This document shows positions 53,070 to 62,975 of a stretch of DNA of 64,000 nt, piece by piece (positions within the stretch are counted from its first letter, which is position 1; every line of letters starts with the position of its first letter). The position numbers and the translations under genes are program-made. The stretch lies in NCBI RefSeq assembly GCF_022230925.1, contig NZ_JAKKFH010000001.1:186001-250000 (forward strand), written 5' to 3'. Source of the DNA: Micromonospora alfalfae. Lineage in GTDB: Bacteria > Actinomycetota > Actinomycetes > Mycobacteriales > Micromonosporaceae. The notes beneath the pieces were generated by a model. The model was not told where the DNA came from. It searched no databases and saw only the letters and a list, made by a program, of their open reading frames with translations.

Positions 53070-53102
53070 TTCCGGTGCTCCGGGATCCCCGGAGCACCGG
53101 AA
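53070..53102. terminator. Bidirectional hairpin terminator
   Basis: TTCCGGTGCTCCGGG-atc-CCCGGAGCACCGGAA, a perfect 15-bp stem with a 3-base loop, lies between the converging ABC operon and the acyl-CoA dehydrogenase gene. Confidence 0.85.
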
Positions 53103-53108
53103 CCCGAC

Positions 53109-54278
53109 CTAGACGACGTCGGCGAGCAGTTGCCGGGCCATGACGATCCGCTGGACCTGGTTGGTGCCCTCGTAGATCTGGGTGATCTTGGCGTCCCGCA
53201 TCATCCGCTCGACCGGGTAGTCCCGCGTGTAGCCGTAGCCACCGAGCAACTGCACAGCGTCGGTGGTGATCTCCATCGCGGCGTCGGAGGCGAAGCACTT
53301 CGCCGCCGCGCCGAAGTAGGTGAGATCCGCGTCGCCACGCTCCGACTTGCCGGCGGCCGCGTACGTGAGCTGCCGGGCAGCCTCGAGCTTCATGCCCATG
53401 TCAGCCAGCATGAACTGGATCCCCTGGAACTCGGCGACCGCCTTGCCGAACTGGCGACGCTCCGCCACGTACCCCTTCGCGTAGTCGAGCGCGCCCTGCG
53501 CGATCCCGACGGCCTGCGCGGCAATGGTGACCCGGGTGTGGTCCAGGGTCTTCATCGCTGTCGCGAAGCCGGTGCCCTCCGCGCCGATCATCCGGTCGGC
53601 CGGGATCCGCACGTTGTCGAGGTAGACCTCGCGGGTGGGCGAGCCCTTGATGCCGAGCTTCTTCTCCGGCGCGCCGAAGCTCACCCCGGCATCGGACTTC
53701 TCGACCACGAAGGCCGAGATGCCCCGGGACCGGGCGGACGGATCGGTGACGGCGAAGACCGTGTAGAACTCGGACACCCCTGCGTTGGTGATCCAGCGCT
53801 TCACACCGTTGAGCACCCAGTGATCCCCGTCACGCACCGCCCTGGTGGTCATGGACACCGCGTCGCTGCCCGCCTCCGGCTCGGAGAGGCAGTACGAGAA
53901 CATCGCGTCACCGGCCGCGACCGGCGTCAGGTAGCGAGTCTTGAGATCGGCGGAACCGGACAACAACAGCGGCATCGTGCCGAGTTTGTTCACCGCCGGG
54001 ATCAGCGAGGAGGACGCGCAGGCGCGGGCCACCTCCTCGATGACGATGGCGGTGGCCAGCGCGTCCGCGCCCGCGCCCCCGTACTCCTCGGGGATGTGCG
54101 GTGCGTGGAAGTCGGCCGCTCGCAGCGCGTCGTAGGACGCCTTGGGGAATTCCCCCGTCTCGTCGGCCTCCGCGGCGTGCGGCGCCACCTTCGCGGCGCA
54201 GACCTCTCGCACGGCTTCCCGGATCGCCTGGTGCTCCTCGGGCAACCGGTAGACGTCGAACGACTCCCCTGCGGCCAT
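53109..54278 (-). CDS. Acyl-CoA dehydrogenase
   Basis: A 389-residue flavoprotein with [11 protein letters not shown] and the FAD-contacting [23 protein letters not shown] segment follows, then the catalytic glutamate in [11 protein letters not shown] near the C-terminus. It oxidises acyl-CoA to 2-enoyl-CoA; chain length or branch preference is not evident. ATG 54278 has GGGAGGG five bases upstream. It resembles the FadE25-type gene next to purE/purK in mycobacteria. Confidence 0.92.
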   Translation of the reverse strand: MAAGESFDVYRLPEEHQAIREAVREVCAAKVAPHAAEADETGEFPKASYDALRAADFHAPHIPEEYGGAGADALATAIVIEEVARACASSSLIPAVNKLGTMPLLLSGSADLKTRYLTPVAAGDAMFSYCLSEPEAGSDAVSMTTRAVRDGDHWVLNGVKRWITNAGVSEFYTVFAVTDPSARSRGISAFVVEKSDAGVSFGAPEKKLGIKGSPTREVYLDNVRIPADRMIGAEGTGFATAMKTLDHTRVTIAAQAVGIAQGALDYAKGYVAERRQFGKAVAEFQGIQFMLADMGMKLEAARQLTYAAAGKSERGDADLTYFGAAAKCFASDAAMEITTDAVQLLGGYGYTRDYPVERMMRDAKITQIYEGTNQVQRIVMARQLLADVV

Positions 54279-54528
54279 CTCGACCCTCCCCTTCACCACT
54301 ATCATGCGCAGTCTGTGACGACTCCTGACCGCCGACCGCGCAGACTGAAGACTAGCGACTGCAGTTCAGGTGATGTTACCGGCGCGTAGGTATGGGCAGG
54401 ACGGTGCACCTAACGCGCTCAGCGATGATGGAGATTGAAACAGTGAGCCACCCTCCGGTGCCCCGCCCAGGCGCCGCAGCAGAATGCGACGCGACGACGC
54501 GACGCCAGCGCGAGCGGAGAAGACAGGC

Positions 54529-55956
54529 GTGACGATCCCCTACCCCACCATCCAGCCGACCCCCGCCATCGCCGCGGTGACCCCGCCCTCGGGCGCACCC
54601 CGGCCGCGGGTGACGTTCCTTGGGACTGGTTACCTCGGTGCGACGTACGCCATCTGCTACGCCGAACTGGGCTACGAGGTTCTCGGGTTCGACGTCGACG
54701 CCGACAAGATCGCGATGCTGAACGCCGGTCAGGTGCCGATCCACGAGCCCGGCCTGGACGAGCTGCTCCGACGCAACCTCGCCGCCGGCCGCCTCCGGTT
54801 CAGCACCGACATCGCCGAGACCGCCGAGTTCGGTGACGTGCACTTCATCTGCGTGGGCACCCCGCAGCGGGCCGACGGCATGGGCGCCGACCTGTCGTAC
54901 GTCGAGGCGTCGGTCACCAGCCTCGCGCAGCACCTGACCCGCAAGGCGTTGATCGTCGGCAAGTCCACCGTGCCGGTCGGCACCGCCGAGTGGGTCGAGC
55001 AGCTCGTCGGCAAGCACACGCCGGACGACCTGGACGTCGAGGTGGCGTGGAGCCCCGAGTTCCTCCAGGAGGGCTTCGCCGTCGACGACGTCCTGCGGCC
55101 CAACCGGATCGTGGTCGGCGTCAAGAGCGAGTGGGCCAACGGCATGCTCTACGCCGCGCACAAGGGCGTGTTCGACCTGGCCGCCACCGAGGACCGCGAG
55201 GTACCCCTCGTGGTGACCGACTTCTCCACCGCCGAGCTGGTCAAGGTCGCCGCGAACGCCTTCCTGGCCACCAAGATCTCCTTCATCAACGCGATGGCCG
55301 AGGTCTGCGAGGCCTCCGGTGGCGACGTCACCCAACTGGCCCGCGCGATCGGCTACGACCCGCGCATCGGCAACCGGTTCCTCCAGGCCGGCCTCGGCTT
55401 CGGAGGCGCCTGCCTGCCCAAGGACATCCGGGCCTTCCAGGCCCGCGCCCAGGAGCTGGGTGCCGGCGAGGCGCTGCGCTTCCTGCACGAGGTCGACCTG
55501 ATCAACCTGCGTCGGCGTACCCGGGTGCTCCAACTCGCCGCGGACCTGCTCGGCCGCCGCTCCGGCCCGGCCGGCCCGGACTTCTCCGGCACCCGGATCG
55601 CCGTGCTCGGTGCCACCTTCAAGCCCAACACCGACGACGTCCGCGACGCCCCGGCGCTCGCCGTCGCCGCGCTGCTGCACAAGGCCGGCGCCGACGTGCA
55701 CGTGTACGACCCGCAGGGCACCGAGAACGCCCGCCGCGCGGTCCCCGAGTTGACCTACGAGAGCAGCATCAACGAGGCGGTCAACGAGGCCGACCTGGTC
55801 TGCGTCCTCACCGAGTGGGCCGACTTCCGCAACGCTGATCCGGTCGCCCTGGGCGAGTTGGTGAAGGGTCGCAAGGTCGTCGACGGCCGCAACTGCCTCG
55901 ACCCGGCACTGTGGGCCCAGGCGGGCTGGGAGTACCGGGGCATGGGTCGCCCCTGA
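54529..55956 (+). CDS. UDP-glucose/GDP-mannose 6-dehydrogenase family protein
   Basis: A 475-residue NAD+-dependent dehydrogenase with a Rossmann motif FLGTGYLG, CVGTPQ, the segment STVPVGTAEW, the catalytic Cys C295 in FGGACLPKD and a C-terminal NTDDVRDAPAL. UDP-glucose is the most probable substrate, giving UDP-glucuronate for envelope polysaccharide; UDP- or GDP-linked variants are possible. GTG 54529 (GGAG nine bases upstream) was preferred to ATG 54484. The 250-bp divergent spacer has a CAGTCTG/CAGACTG inverted repeat at 54309-54347. Confidence 0.9.
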   Translation: MTIPYPTIQPTPAIAAVTPPSGAPRPRVTFLGTGYLGATYAICYAELGYEVLGFDVDADKIAMLNAGQVPIHEPGLDELLRRNLAAGRLRFSTDIAETAEFGDVHFICVGTPQRADGMGADLSYVEASVTSLAQHLTRKALIVGKSTVPVGTAEWVEQLVGKHTPDDLDVEVAWSPEFLQEGFAVDDVLRPNRIVVGVKSEWANGMLYAAHKGVFDLAATEDREVPLVVTDFSTAELVKVAANAFLATKISFINAMAEVCEASGGDVTQLARAIGYDPRIGNRFLQAGLGFGGACLPKDIRAFQARAQELGAGEALRFLHEVDLINLRRRTRVLQLAADLLGRRSGPAGPDFSGTRIAVLGATFKPNTDDVRDAPALAVAALLHKAGADVHVYDPQGTENARRAVPELTYESSINEAVNEADLVCVLTEWADFRNADPVALGELVKGRKVVDGRNCLDPALWAQAGWEYRGMGRP

Positions 55957-55970
55957 CCCAACCGACGCAT

Positions 55971-56009
55971 CACCGGCCGGCAATCGAGCATCTCGGTGGC
56001 CGGCCGGTG
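55971..56009 (+). terminator. Hairpin terminator after the sugar dehydrogenase gene
   Basis: CACCGGCCGGC at 55971-55981 pairs with GCCGGCCGGTG at 55999-56009 in an 11-bp stem with a 17-base loop. It starts 14 bp after the stop. Confidence 0.65.
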
Positions 56010-56107
56010 TCGTTGTTTGCCCCGGACCCGCCGACAAGAGTCGAAATCCGCGCCAGCTTTGGGCATGCTGCGACAGTGGGAGTCCACAGTGCGGGTGGAG
56101 GGGTGTC

Positions 56108-59100
56108 GTGGCGACCTTTCAATGCTCCTCGTGCGGCCGGGAGATCAAGCCGGCTGTCCGATGCCCCCACTGTGGGGCAGATCAACCACAGTGGGTCGAG
56201 CACCTGGCCGACATTGAGCGTTCGATAGCGGAGATGAAGGCGCGCGACGCCGCCATCGCCCGCGAGCAGCGCCAGATCGCCGCGAAGATGCAGGCCGCGC
56301 TCTTCCAGCGGGACATCCTCGCGCACGCCGGCGAGGAGCGGCTCAAGCAGGCCACCCGGCCACGCCGGGTGCTGCGCCGCCGCCCCGGCCGACGGCCACC
56401 GACGGCCACCATGGGAGCGCCACCCCGGGTGCCCCGCCAGGGCACTCCGACCGCCCCGGAGGATCCGCCGCCGCCCCCACCAGCCGCCTGGCTGGACGTG
56501 GACGACCCGGAGCACCCGCCGGAGGCGTCCTCGCGCGAGGTGCAGAACATTCCGCTCGGGCTTGGCGCGCTGCTGCTCGGCGTGGCCGCCGTGGTCTTCG
56601 CCGCGGTGGCCACCAGCTCGATGGACGCGCTGGCCCGGCTCGGCATCCTGCTCCTGGCCACAGTGCTGATGCTGCTCGCCCCACCGGCACTGGCCCGGCG
56701 CGGGCTCACCTCGACCGCCGAGACCATCGCCGCTGTCGGTCTGCTGCTGGTGCCGCTCGCCGGCAACGCCCTCTGGGCGGTGGACCGGATCGGCGTCGGC
56801 GGCGGCTCCGGCACTGTCTTCGCCGGGGTGATCTTCGCAGTCACCGCCGCCGTCGCATTCGGGTACGCCGGTTGGACCGGTCTACGCGCGCCCCGCTTCG
56901 CCACTGTGCTCGCCGCCCAGCCGGTGCTGCCTCTGCTGGCGTACGACCAGATCACCGGCCCGGGCGGCTGGGCCCTGGTGCTGGCCCTTGTCGCCCTCGT
57001 CAACCTCGGCCTGGCCCGCTCCGGCGTGACTGTCGAACGCCCCGTCCGGCAGGACCTGCCAGCGCCGGGCACGCCGGCCGCGCCCCGCCAACGCGACGCC
57101 GAGAGCCGGCCGGAGGGCGACCCGGAGGAGGCCGCCGAGCTGATCGACGCCAGCGGCGGCTCCGCCGACCCCCAGCCGGCCCGCCCGGTGCCCGGCCTGC
57201 GTGAGCTGACCTGGTTGCTGCACGCAGTGGCTGTCGCCGTCTCGCTGGCGTACGCGGTCACCGCCCTGCTGCGGGCGCAGACCGTGCCGACGGCGGCCGG
57301 CGCCGGGGTGGTGCTGCTGCTGGCCGCCATGATCGGGCTGGCCGGCGCGTTGGTGCTGCGTCGCCCGCCGCTGCCGGACGTCGCGGCCGGCATCGTCACC
57401 CTGGCGGTGATCGGTTCGCTCAGCCGGATCGCCTCGGTGGCCCTCCCCGGCCGGGCGCTGCTGCTGATCGCGGCGGTCATCACGGTGACCGGGCTGGCGG
57501 TGCGCGCGGTCCCGGAGGCGGCCCGACGTGGCCCACAGTTGGCCTCCGCGGTGGCGCTGACCGTCAGTGGCCTGGTGGTCGCCGGCGGCGCGCTACGCGC
57601 CGGGGTGGCACCGGTCCGGGCGGCACTGCCCGCCTGGAACCCCGACCTCAGCCGGTACCCCGGCGAGTTGGCCGCCGCCGTCGGGCCGACGACCTGGCAG
57701 CTCGCGGGTGCCGCGTTCCTGCTCACCATCGCGGCGGTGCTGGCCCTGCCCACCGAGATCCGCCGGGAGTTCGCTGTCGCCGGCGCGGCGCTGACCGCGC
57801 TCGCCGTTCCGGCCTCGTTCGGCCTCGGCTGGGCGGCGGCACCCTGGCCAATGGTGATCACCGCGATCGGCATCGGGGTCATCGGGCTCTCCGCCCGCAC
57901 CGACCGAGCCGCTGTGGCGCACGCCATCGGGGCGGCCGTGGTCGGCCTGTTCGGCGCGGGTGCCAGCCTGGTCAGCCCCACCCTCACCGCCGCGGTCCTG
58001 ATCACCCTGTTCGTGGCCGGCACGCTGGTCACGCTGGCGCCCCGGATCAGGATCGCCTCGGCCGCCTCCGACACGGTCACCGCCTGGGCCGCCGGTGGCG
58101 CCGCGTTCGCGCTGCCCGGGGCGGTGGCGGCGTTCGTGGCCGCGACCATGCCGAGCGACCCGACCCCCACCCCGGCGAGCCTGCGCGAGGTGACCGTCCC
58201 GATCCTGGCGGCCAGCTTCCTGGCGGTCTGCGTGACACTGGGCTACGCGGCAGTCGTGCAGGTCTCCCAGCGCCACATTCCCGCTCCGCTGTCGCTCGGC
58301 ACCGGGCTGGGCGCGCTGATGGTCACCGCCGCGGCGTTCGGGGCGCCCGGCGCGACAGTCGCCGACGCCTGGGTGGGCGCGCTCCTGCTGGTCGCGGCGG
58401 TGCTGCTCTTCCTGGCCCCCTCCATCGACGCCGGCCGTCGAGCCGACCTCACCCTCGACGGCTCGGACCTGGCCGCCGCAGCGGTCACCACCGCCCTGAT
58501 CGCCACGCTGGTACGGATCGGCGCGGTGCTCGCCCCGGGCGGGCAGCTGGCGGTGGCCGCCGCCCTGCTTCTGGTGGTCGCCGTGGGCGCCCGCAGTATG
58601 CCGGAGGAGTGGCGACGCGGTCCGATCCTCGGCCTCACCGTCGGCGGCGTCCTGATCGGCGTCCTCGCCGGCTGGTCGGCGGTGCGCGGTGGGGTCGGCG
58701 TGCTGGCCACCCCCGGAGCGATCTGGAGGGGCGACCTGAGCGACTGGCCGGCCGCCCCCGTCGGCGGTGCCACCTGGCAGGCGCCGGTCGCGCTGGCGCT
58801 GCTGGCCCTCGCCGCCGGCATCCTGCTCCCGCCGCCGTGGCGCTGGGACGTGTCCGGTGTGGCGGTGGTGCTCGCCACGATCGGCGCACCGGCCGCATTC
58901 GATCTGGCCTGGTGGTCGCCGGTACTCGTCGGCGGAATGGTCGCCACAGTGTTCGGCATGGCCGCGGTGGCAACGGAGGAGGCGCGCGCCGGGCTGTCCC
59001 GGGCCACAGTGGCCGGGGTCGTCGCGCTGCACGCCGCCGGAGCCGGACTGGTCCGCCCCTGGACCACGGCCCTGGCGCTGGGCAGCATCGCGCTGATCGG

Positions 59101-61000
59101 CGTGGTGGTGGCCACGCTGGCCCGCGTCCTCGCCGGTCCACAGGTCGTCGACATCGACACCGAGGGGATGCCGCCGCACCTGGCGCAGATCGGCGGCGCG
59201 GCGATCGGTGCCGCCCTGCTGGCCCTCCCCGGTGCGGTGGCGGCGCTCTCCGCCGAGTTCGAACACTCGGCGCAGGTGGTGCTGACCGCCGCGCTGGCCG
59301 CTACCAGCCTCGGTCTGGCCGCCGTGGCCGCGGTCCGCCGGCTGGTGCCGCAATATCTGCCCTGGGTCAGCGTGGCGGTGGTCGGCGGGGCCACCATCAG
59401 CGCCCTCGCCGCCATCCCCACCGGCCTCGCCGCTGGCGTCTACGCGGCCGCCGCCGCCCTGCTCGGCGTACTGGCCGAGCTGATCCGCGCGGCCACAGTG
59501 CCGCCCACCGGCGCGGCCCAGCCGGTCCGGCGCTGGGCGGTACGACTCGACGGCGCCCTACGGCGGTTGCCGGACGACGCGGAGAGTCGGCGGTGGCGGG
59601 TCAACCCGGCCGCTGGGGCGTTGGCCGCTGCGGCGTTGCCGACCGCTCTGGCGCTCGCCTCGATCGCACCCGCGCTGCTCACCGCCCTGGTAGAGCCGCA
59701 CCGCACACTGACCCGGATCTGGCAGGGCCCGCCGCCGGAGCTGCAAACCCCACCACCGGACGTGGTCAACCCGACCCACGTGCTGACGGCGTTGCTGCTC
59801 ACCGCGACCGCCGCGCTGGCCGCCACCGGGTTCAGCGGCGGGCGGCGTTCCCGGGCCGTGCCGGTGGTGCTGCCCGGGGCGGCCGTCACGCTGCTGATCG
59901 CACCCATCGCGCTGGGCCAGGGCTGGCCCGCCAGCACCGTCGCCGCGCTCTCCGTCTTCACCATCGCGATGCTCGGTCTCGCACTGACCCCACCGCCGCC
60001 GCTGGTCGAGCGTGCCCGCTCGCTGCGGCTGGCCCGGGTGCTGGTGTTCGCCATCGGTCTGGCCGGTGGCAGCGCCGGGCTCGCCGGCAGCCTGGCCGAC
60101 CGGCAGATGACACTGTTCACCCTCGGCAGCGCGGTCGGGGTGGGCGCGGTGGCTGCGCTGTTCGGCACCACCCAGCGGGCACGCATCCTCGGCTGGCTCT
60201 TCGCCTCCCTCATGGCGCAGCTCTTCGTGCTCACCGCCGGCCTGGTCGCCGGGCTGGCGGCGGTCTGGTCGGCGTTCGGGGTGCTCGCCGTCGGCGCGGT
60301 CCTACAGGTGCTCGCCGCGACACTGCCCCGGCTGCGCCGCCCCGAGGCGCAACGGGAAGCATCCACCGTGGAGTGGACCGGGTACGCTGCCGCGCTGATC
60401 GCGTTGGCCCTCGCCTTCGACTCGCCCCGCCACATCGCCGCCCTGCTGGCCGCCTGGGGCGCTGTCCTCGGGGTGGCGGCCACCCGACCCGGTCGCCGGC
60501 CGGTGGAACGTCGGATCCTGTTCTGGTCGGTGGTGGTCTGTGAGATCACCGCGTGGTGGATCCTGATGCGCGTCGCCGACGTGGCGTTGCCCGAGGCGTA
60601 CACGCTGCCGTTCGCCGTGTTGGCCCTCCTCGTCGGAGTCCTGGAACTGCGCCACCGACCCGACATGAGCAGTTGGGTGGCGTACGGGCCGGCGCTGGTC
60701 GCGGCCTTCGTGCCGACGCTGGCAATCGTGCTGGCCACCGAGTCCAGCACGGTGCGGCAGATGCTGCTGCTGCTCGGCGCTGTCGCGGTGCTGATCTTCG
60801 GCTCGTCCAGTCGGCAGCAGGCCCCGGTGATCGTCGGCGCGTCGGTCACCGCGATCACGGCGATCCACGCCCTGTTCAGCCTGGGCCCGTGGCTGGCGCT
60901 GATCCCGGTGGGCATCCTGCTGCTGGTGCTCGGCGCGAGCAACGAGCGCCGCCGCCGCGCCCAGGAACGCCTACAGACAGCCCTACGCGGCATGAGGTAG
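56108..61000 (+). CDS. Giant polytopic membrane protein with N-terminal zinc ribbon (SCO7613-like)
   Basis: A 1630-residue protein. Residues 1-25 form a zinc ribbon (C6, C9, C19, C22). A helical charged segment (30-75) follows, then an Arg- and Pro-rich linker to ~140. From ~147 to ~1610 almost everything is hydrophobic helices, roughly forty or more, in repeating blocks (AAVGPTTWQLAGAAFLL near 515; PVGGATWQAPVALALL near 885). Proteins of this design are known in actinobacteria as SCO7613 C-terminal-domain proteins, without an established function. GTG 56108 has GGAGG six bases upstream. It is a single gene between terminators. Confidence 0.8.
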   Translation: MATFQCSSCGREIKPAVRCPHCGADQPQWVEHLADIERSIAEMKARDAAIAREQRQIAAKMQAALFQRDILAHAGEERLKQATRPRRVLRRRPGRRPPTATMGAPPRVPRQGTPTAPEDPPPPPPAAWLDVDDPEHPPEASSREVQNIPLGLGALLLGVAAVVFAAVATSSMDALARLGILLLATVLMLLAPPALARRGLTSTAETIAAVGLLLVPLAGNALWAVDRIGVGGGSGTVFAGVIFAVTAAVAFGYAGWTGLRAPRFATVLAAQPVLPLLAYDQITGPGGWALVLALVALVNLGLARSGVTVERPVRQDLPAPGTPAAPRQRDAESRPEGDPEEAAELIDASGGSADPQPARPVPGLRELTWLLHAVAVAVSLAYAVTALLRAQTVPTAAGAGVVLLLAAMIGLAGALVLRRPPLPDVAAGIVTLAVIGSLSRIASVALPGRALLLIAAVITVTGLAVRAVPEAARRGPQLASAVALTVSGLVVAGGALRAGVAPVRAALPAWNPDLSRYPGELAAAVGPTTWQLAGAAFLLTIAAVLALPTEIRREFAVAGAALTALAVPASFGLGWAAAPWPMVITAIGIGVIGLSARTDRAAVAHAIGAAVVGLFGAGASLVSPTLTAAVLITLFVAGTLVTLAPRIRIASAASDTVTAWAAGGAAFALPGAVAAFVAATMPSDPTPTPASLREVTVPILAASFLAVCVTLGYAAVVQVSQRHIPAPLSLGTGLGALMVTAAAFGAPGATVADAWVGALLLVAAVLLFLAPSIDAGRRADLTLDGSDLAAAAVTTALIATLVRIGAVLAPGGQLAVAAALLLVVAVGARSMPEEWRRGPILGLTVGGVLIGVLAGWSAVRGGVGVLATPGAIWRGDLSDWPAAPVGGATWQAPVALALLALAAGILLPPPWRWDVSGVAVVLATIGAPAAFDLAWWSPVLVGGMVATVFGMAAVATEEARAGLSRATVAGVVALHAAGAGLVRPWTTALALGSIALIGVVVATLARVLAGPQVVDIDTEGMPPHLAQIGGAAIGAALLALPGAVAALSAEFEHSAQVVLTAALAATSLGLAAVAAVRRLVPQYLPWVSVAVVGGATISALAAIPTGLAAGVYAAAAALLGVLAELIRAATVPPTGAAQPVRRWAVRLDGALRRLPDDAESRRWRVNPAAGALAAAALPTALALASIAPALLTALVEPHRTLTRIWQGPPPELQTPPPDVVNPTHVLTALLLTATAALAATGFSGGRRSRAVPVVLPGAAVTLLIAPIALGQGWPASTVAALSVFTIAMLGLALTPPPPLVERARSLRLARVLVFAIGLAGGSAGLAGSLADRQMTLFTLGSAVGVGAVAALFGTTQRARILGWLFASLMAQLFVLTAGLVAGLAAVWSAFGVLAVGAVLQVLAATLPRLRRPEAQREASTVEWTGYAAALIALALAFDSPRHIAALLAAWGAVLGVAATRPGRRPVERRILFWSVVVCEITAWWILMRVADVALPEAYTLPFAVLALLVGVLELRHRPDMSSWVAYGPALVAAFVPTLAIVLATESSTVRQMLLLLGAVAVLIFGSSSRQQAPVIVGASVTAITAIHALFSLGPWLALIPVGILLLVLGASNERRRRAQERLQTALRGMR

Positions 61001-61067
61001 GTCGGAGGGTCCCTGCGGCGTGGGCGAGTGCGCCGGGTGTACGGGCGCGGGTTGCGCTGCCGCCCGC

Positions 61068-61134
61068 GATCTTGCACTTTCTGTTGCGACATAAGGCGTG
61101 AAAGCCGCAGAACAATGACCGAAAGTGCAAGATC
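61068..61134. repeat. GATC-tipped 67-bp palindrome, copy E
   Basis: GATCTTGCACTTT pairs perfectly with AAAGTGCAAGATC, with CCCGC/GCGGG flanks lengthening the stem. It lies between converging genes, 20 bp past the purE stop at 61155. Confidence 0.85.
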
Positions 61135-61154
61135 GCGGGGTGCAGGGCGGGGGG

Positions 61155-61643
61155 TTAGTGCAGGGTGGCTTGCAGGGCGGCTTCCTTTGTTGCCACCAGC
61201 TTCTCCAGGTCCTGCTGGTAGGTCGCCATCTTGGCGCGCAGGCCCTCGTCGGCGGCACCGAGGATCCGTACGGCGAGCAGGCCGGCGTTGCGGGCGTTGC
61301 CGATCGACACGGTGGCGACCGGGATCCCGGCCGGCATCTGCACGATGGACAGCAGCGAGTCCATGCCGTCGAGGTGCTTCAGTGGCACCGGCACACCGAT
61401 CACCGGCAGCGGCGTCACCGAGGCCACCATGCCGGGCAGCGCGGCGGCACCCCCAGCTCCTGCGATGATCACCTTGAGGCCCCGGTCGGCGGCGTCGCGC
61501 CCGTACTCGATCATCGCGACCGGAGTCCGGTGCGCCGAGATCACCCGAACCTCGTACGCCACGCCGAAGTCGTCCAACACCTCGGCAGCGGCCCGCATTG
61601 TCGGCCAGTCCGAGTCGCTGCCCATGATCAAGCCAACCGTGCT
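61155..61643 (-). CDS. purE: N5-carboxyaminoimidazole ribonucleotide mutase
   Basis: A 162-residue PurE with [33 protein letters not shown] and [16 protein letters not shown], all class-I PurE landmarks. It shifts the carboxylate of N5-CAIR to give CAIR in purine synthesis. GTG 61643 is preferred because GAGAGG lies six bases upstream. An in-frame GTG at 61682 overlaps the purK stop but adds 13 poor residues. It follows purK, its pathway partner. Confidence 0.94.
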   Translation of the reverse strand, partial: STVGLIMGSDSDWPTMRAAAEVLDDFGVAYEVRVISAHRTPVAMIEYGRDAADRGLKVIIAGAGGAAALPGMVASVTPLPVIGVPVPLKHLDGMDSLLSIVQMPAGIPVATVSIGNARNAGLLAVRILGAADEGLRAKMATYQQDLEKLVATKEAALQATLH

Positions 61644-61678
61644 CACTGCGGCCCTCTCGTCGTTCCCGAAACCGTGAC

Positions 61679-62854
61679 TCACTCGTGGCCCTCGCGCAGC
61701 CAGCGCGCGGCCCGGGCGGCCCGCGCCCGCAGGTCGTCCAGGTCGTCACCGAGCACCGTGACGTGCCCGATCTTGCGGCCGGGTCGCACCTGCTTGCCGT
61801 ACAGGTGCACCTTGGCACCCGGCTCGGCGGCGAAGAGGTGGTGCAACCGCTCGTCGATCGACATTCCGCCCGGCTCGCCGCCGAGCACGTTCGCCGACAC
61901 CACCACCGGGGCGGTCAGCGCGGTGTCGCCCATCGGGTAGTCCAGCACGGCTCGCAGGTGCTGCTCGAACTGCGAGGTCCGGGCGCCCTCGATGGTCCAG
62001 TGCCCGGAGTTGTGCGGACGCATCGCCAGCTCGTTGACCATGATCGCGGGCCGGCCGGCGTCGTCGCGCACCTCGAACAACTCCACGGCCAGCAGGCCGA
62101 TCACACCGAGCGCGGTGGCCAGGTCGATGGCGAGCTGCTGCGCGGAGACCGCCAACTCCTCGTCCAGGCCGGGTGCCGGGGCCAGCACCTCCACGTTGAT
62201 GCCGTCGCGCTGCACGGTCTCGACCACCGGGTACGCGGCCACCTGACCGAACGGCGAACGGGCCACCTGCACCGCCAGCTCTCGCCGCAGCGGCACCCGC
62301 TCCTCGACGATCAGCCGGGTGCCGCCGGCGAGCAGCGTGGTCGCCAACTCGGTGGCCTGGGCGGCGTCGTCGACCATCCAGACGCCCCGGCCGTCGTACC
62401 CACCACGGGCCGCCTTGAGCACCACCGGCCAGCCGACCTGCTCGCCGAAGCCGACGAGGTCGGCGGGCTCCCCGACCGGCCGCCAGGCCGGGTTGGGAGC
62501 GCCCAGCTCGGTCAGGCGTTCCCGCATGACCTGCTTGTCCTGGGCGTGCAGCAGCGCGTCCGCCGGCGGGTAGAGGGGTACCCCTTCCGCAGCCAGCGTG
62601 CGGATGTGCTCGGAGGGCACGTGCTCGTGGTCGAAGGTGACGACGTCGCAGCCCTTGGCGAAGGTGCGCAGCGCGGCCAGGTCGGTGTGGTCGCCGTACT
62701 GGACGTCGGCGGCGACCAGCGCCGCGCCGTCGTCGGGGGCGGTCGCGAGCACACGCAGTGACTGGCCGAGGGCGATCGCGGCCTGGTGGGTCATCCGGGC
62801 CAACTGGCCGCCACCCACCATGCCGACAACTGGCAGACCGGTACGGGAATCCAT
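61679..62854 (-). CDS. purK: N5-carboxyaminoimidazole ribonucleotide synthase
   Basis: A 391-residue ATP-grasp enzyme with [12 protein letters not shown] at the N-terminus, [46 protein letters not shown] and [16 protein letters not shown]. It uses ATP and bicarbonate to convert AIR to N5-CAIR, which PurE then rearranges. Its start ATG lies ahead of a 121-bp spacer from the YyaL-type gene, and purE follows on the same strand. Confidence 0.95.
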   Translation of the reverse strand: MDSRTGLPVVGMVGGGQLARMTHQAAIALGQSLRVLATAPDDGAALVAADVQYGDHTDLAALRTFAKGCDVVTFDHEHVPSEHIRTLAAEGVPLYPPADALLHAQDKQVMRERLTELGAPNPAWRPVGEPADLVGFGEQVGWPVVLKAARGGYDGRGVWMVDDAAQATELATTLLAGGTRLIVEERVPLRRELAVQVARSPFGQVAAYPVVETVQRDGINVEVLAPAPGLDEELAVSAQQLAIDLATALGVIGLLAVELFEVRDDAGRPAIMVNELAMRPHNSGHWTIEGARTSQFEQHLRAVLDYPMGDTALTAPVVVSANVLGGEPGGMSIDERLHHLFAAEPGAKVHLYGKQVRPGRKIGHVTVLGDDLDDLRARAARAARWLREGHE

Positions 62855-62975
62855 AGCGCGGCCAGCCTATCCGGGCCGCCGACGGGCCCACCGGGAGGGC
62901 TGGCGACCCACCTCGGAAGCGCTGGCGGGGCCGCCCGGCGGGCGGCGCTGGCGACTACCGGGCGTGGCCGTGCGC

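Noticed and set aside
54309..54347. CAGTCTG/CAGACTG inverted repeat in the acyl-CoA dehydrogenase/sugar dehydrogenase spacer as an operator
   Set aside because: Arms of seven bases with a 25-base gap are too weak alone; kept only as a note in the gene entry.
59440..61818. A 792-codon minus-strand open frame antisense to the giant membrane protein and across the purE region
   Set aside because: Composition is Ala/Arg/Ser-rich shadow coding. The plus-strand membrane protein and minus-strand purE, in another frame, have clear family signatures.
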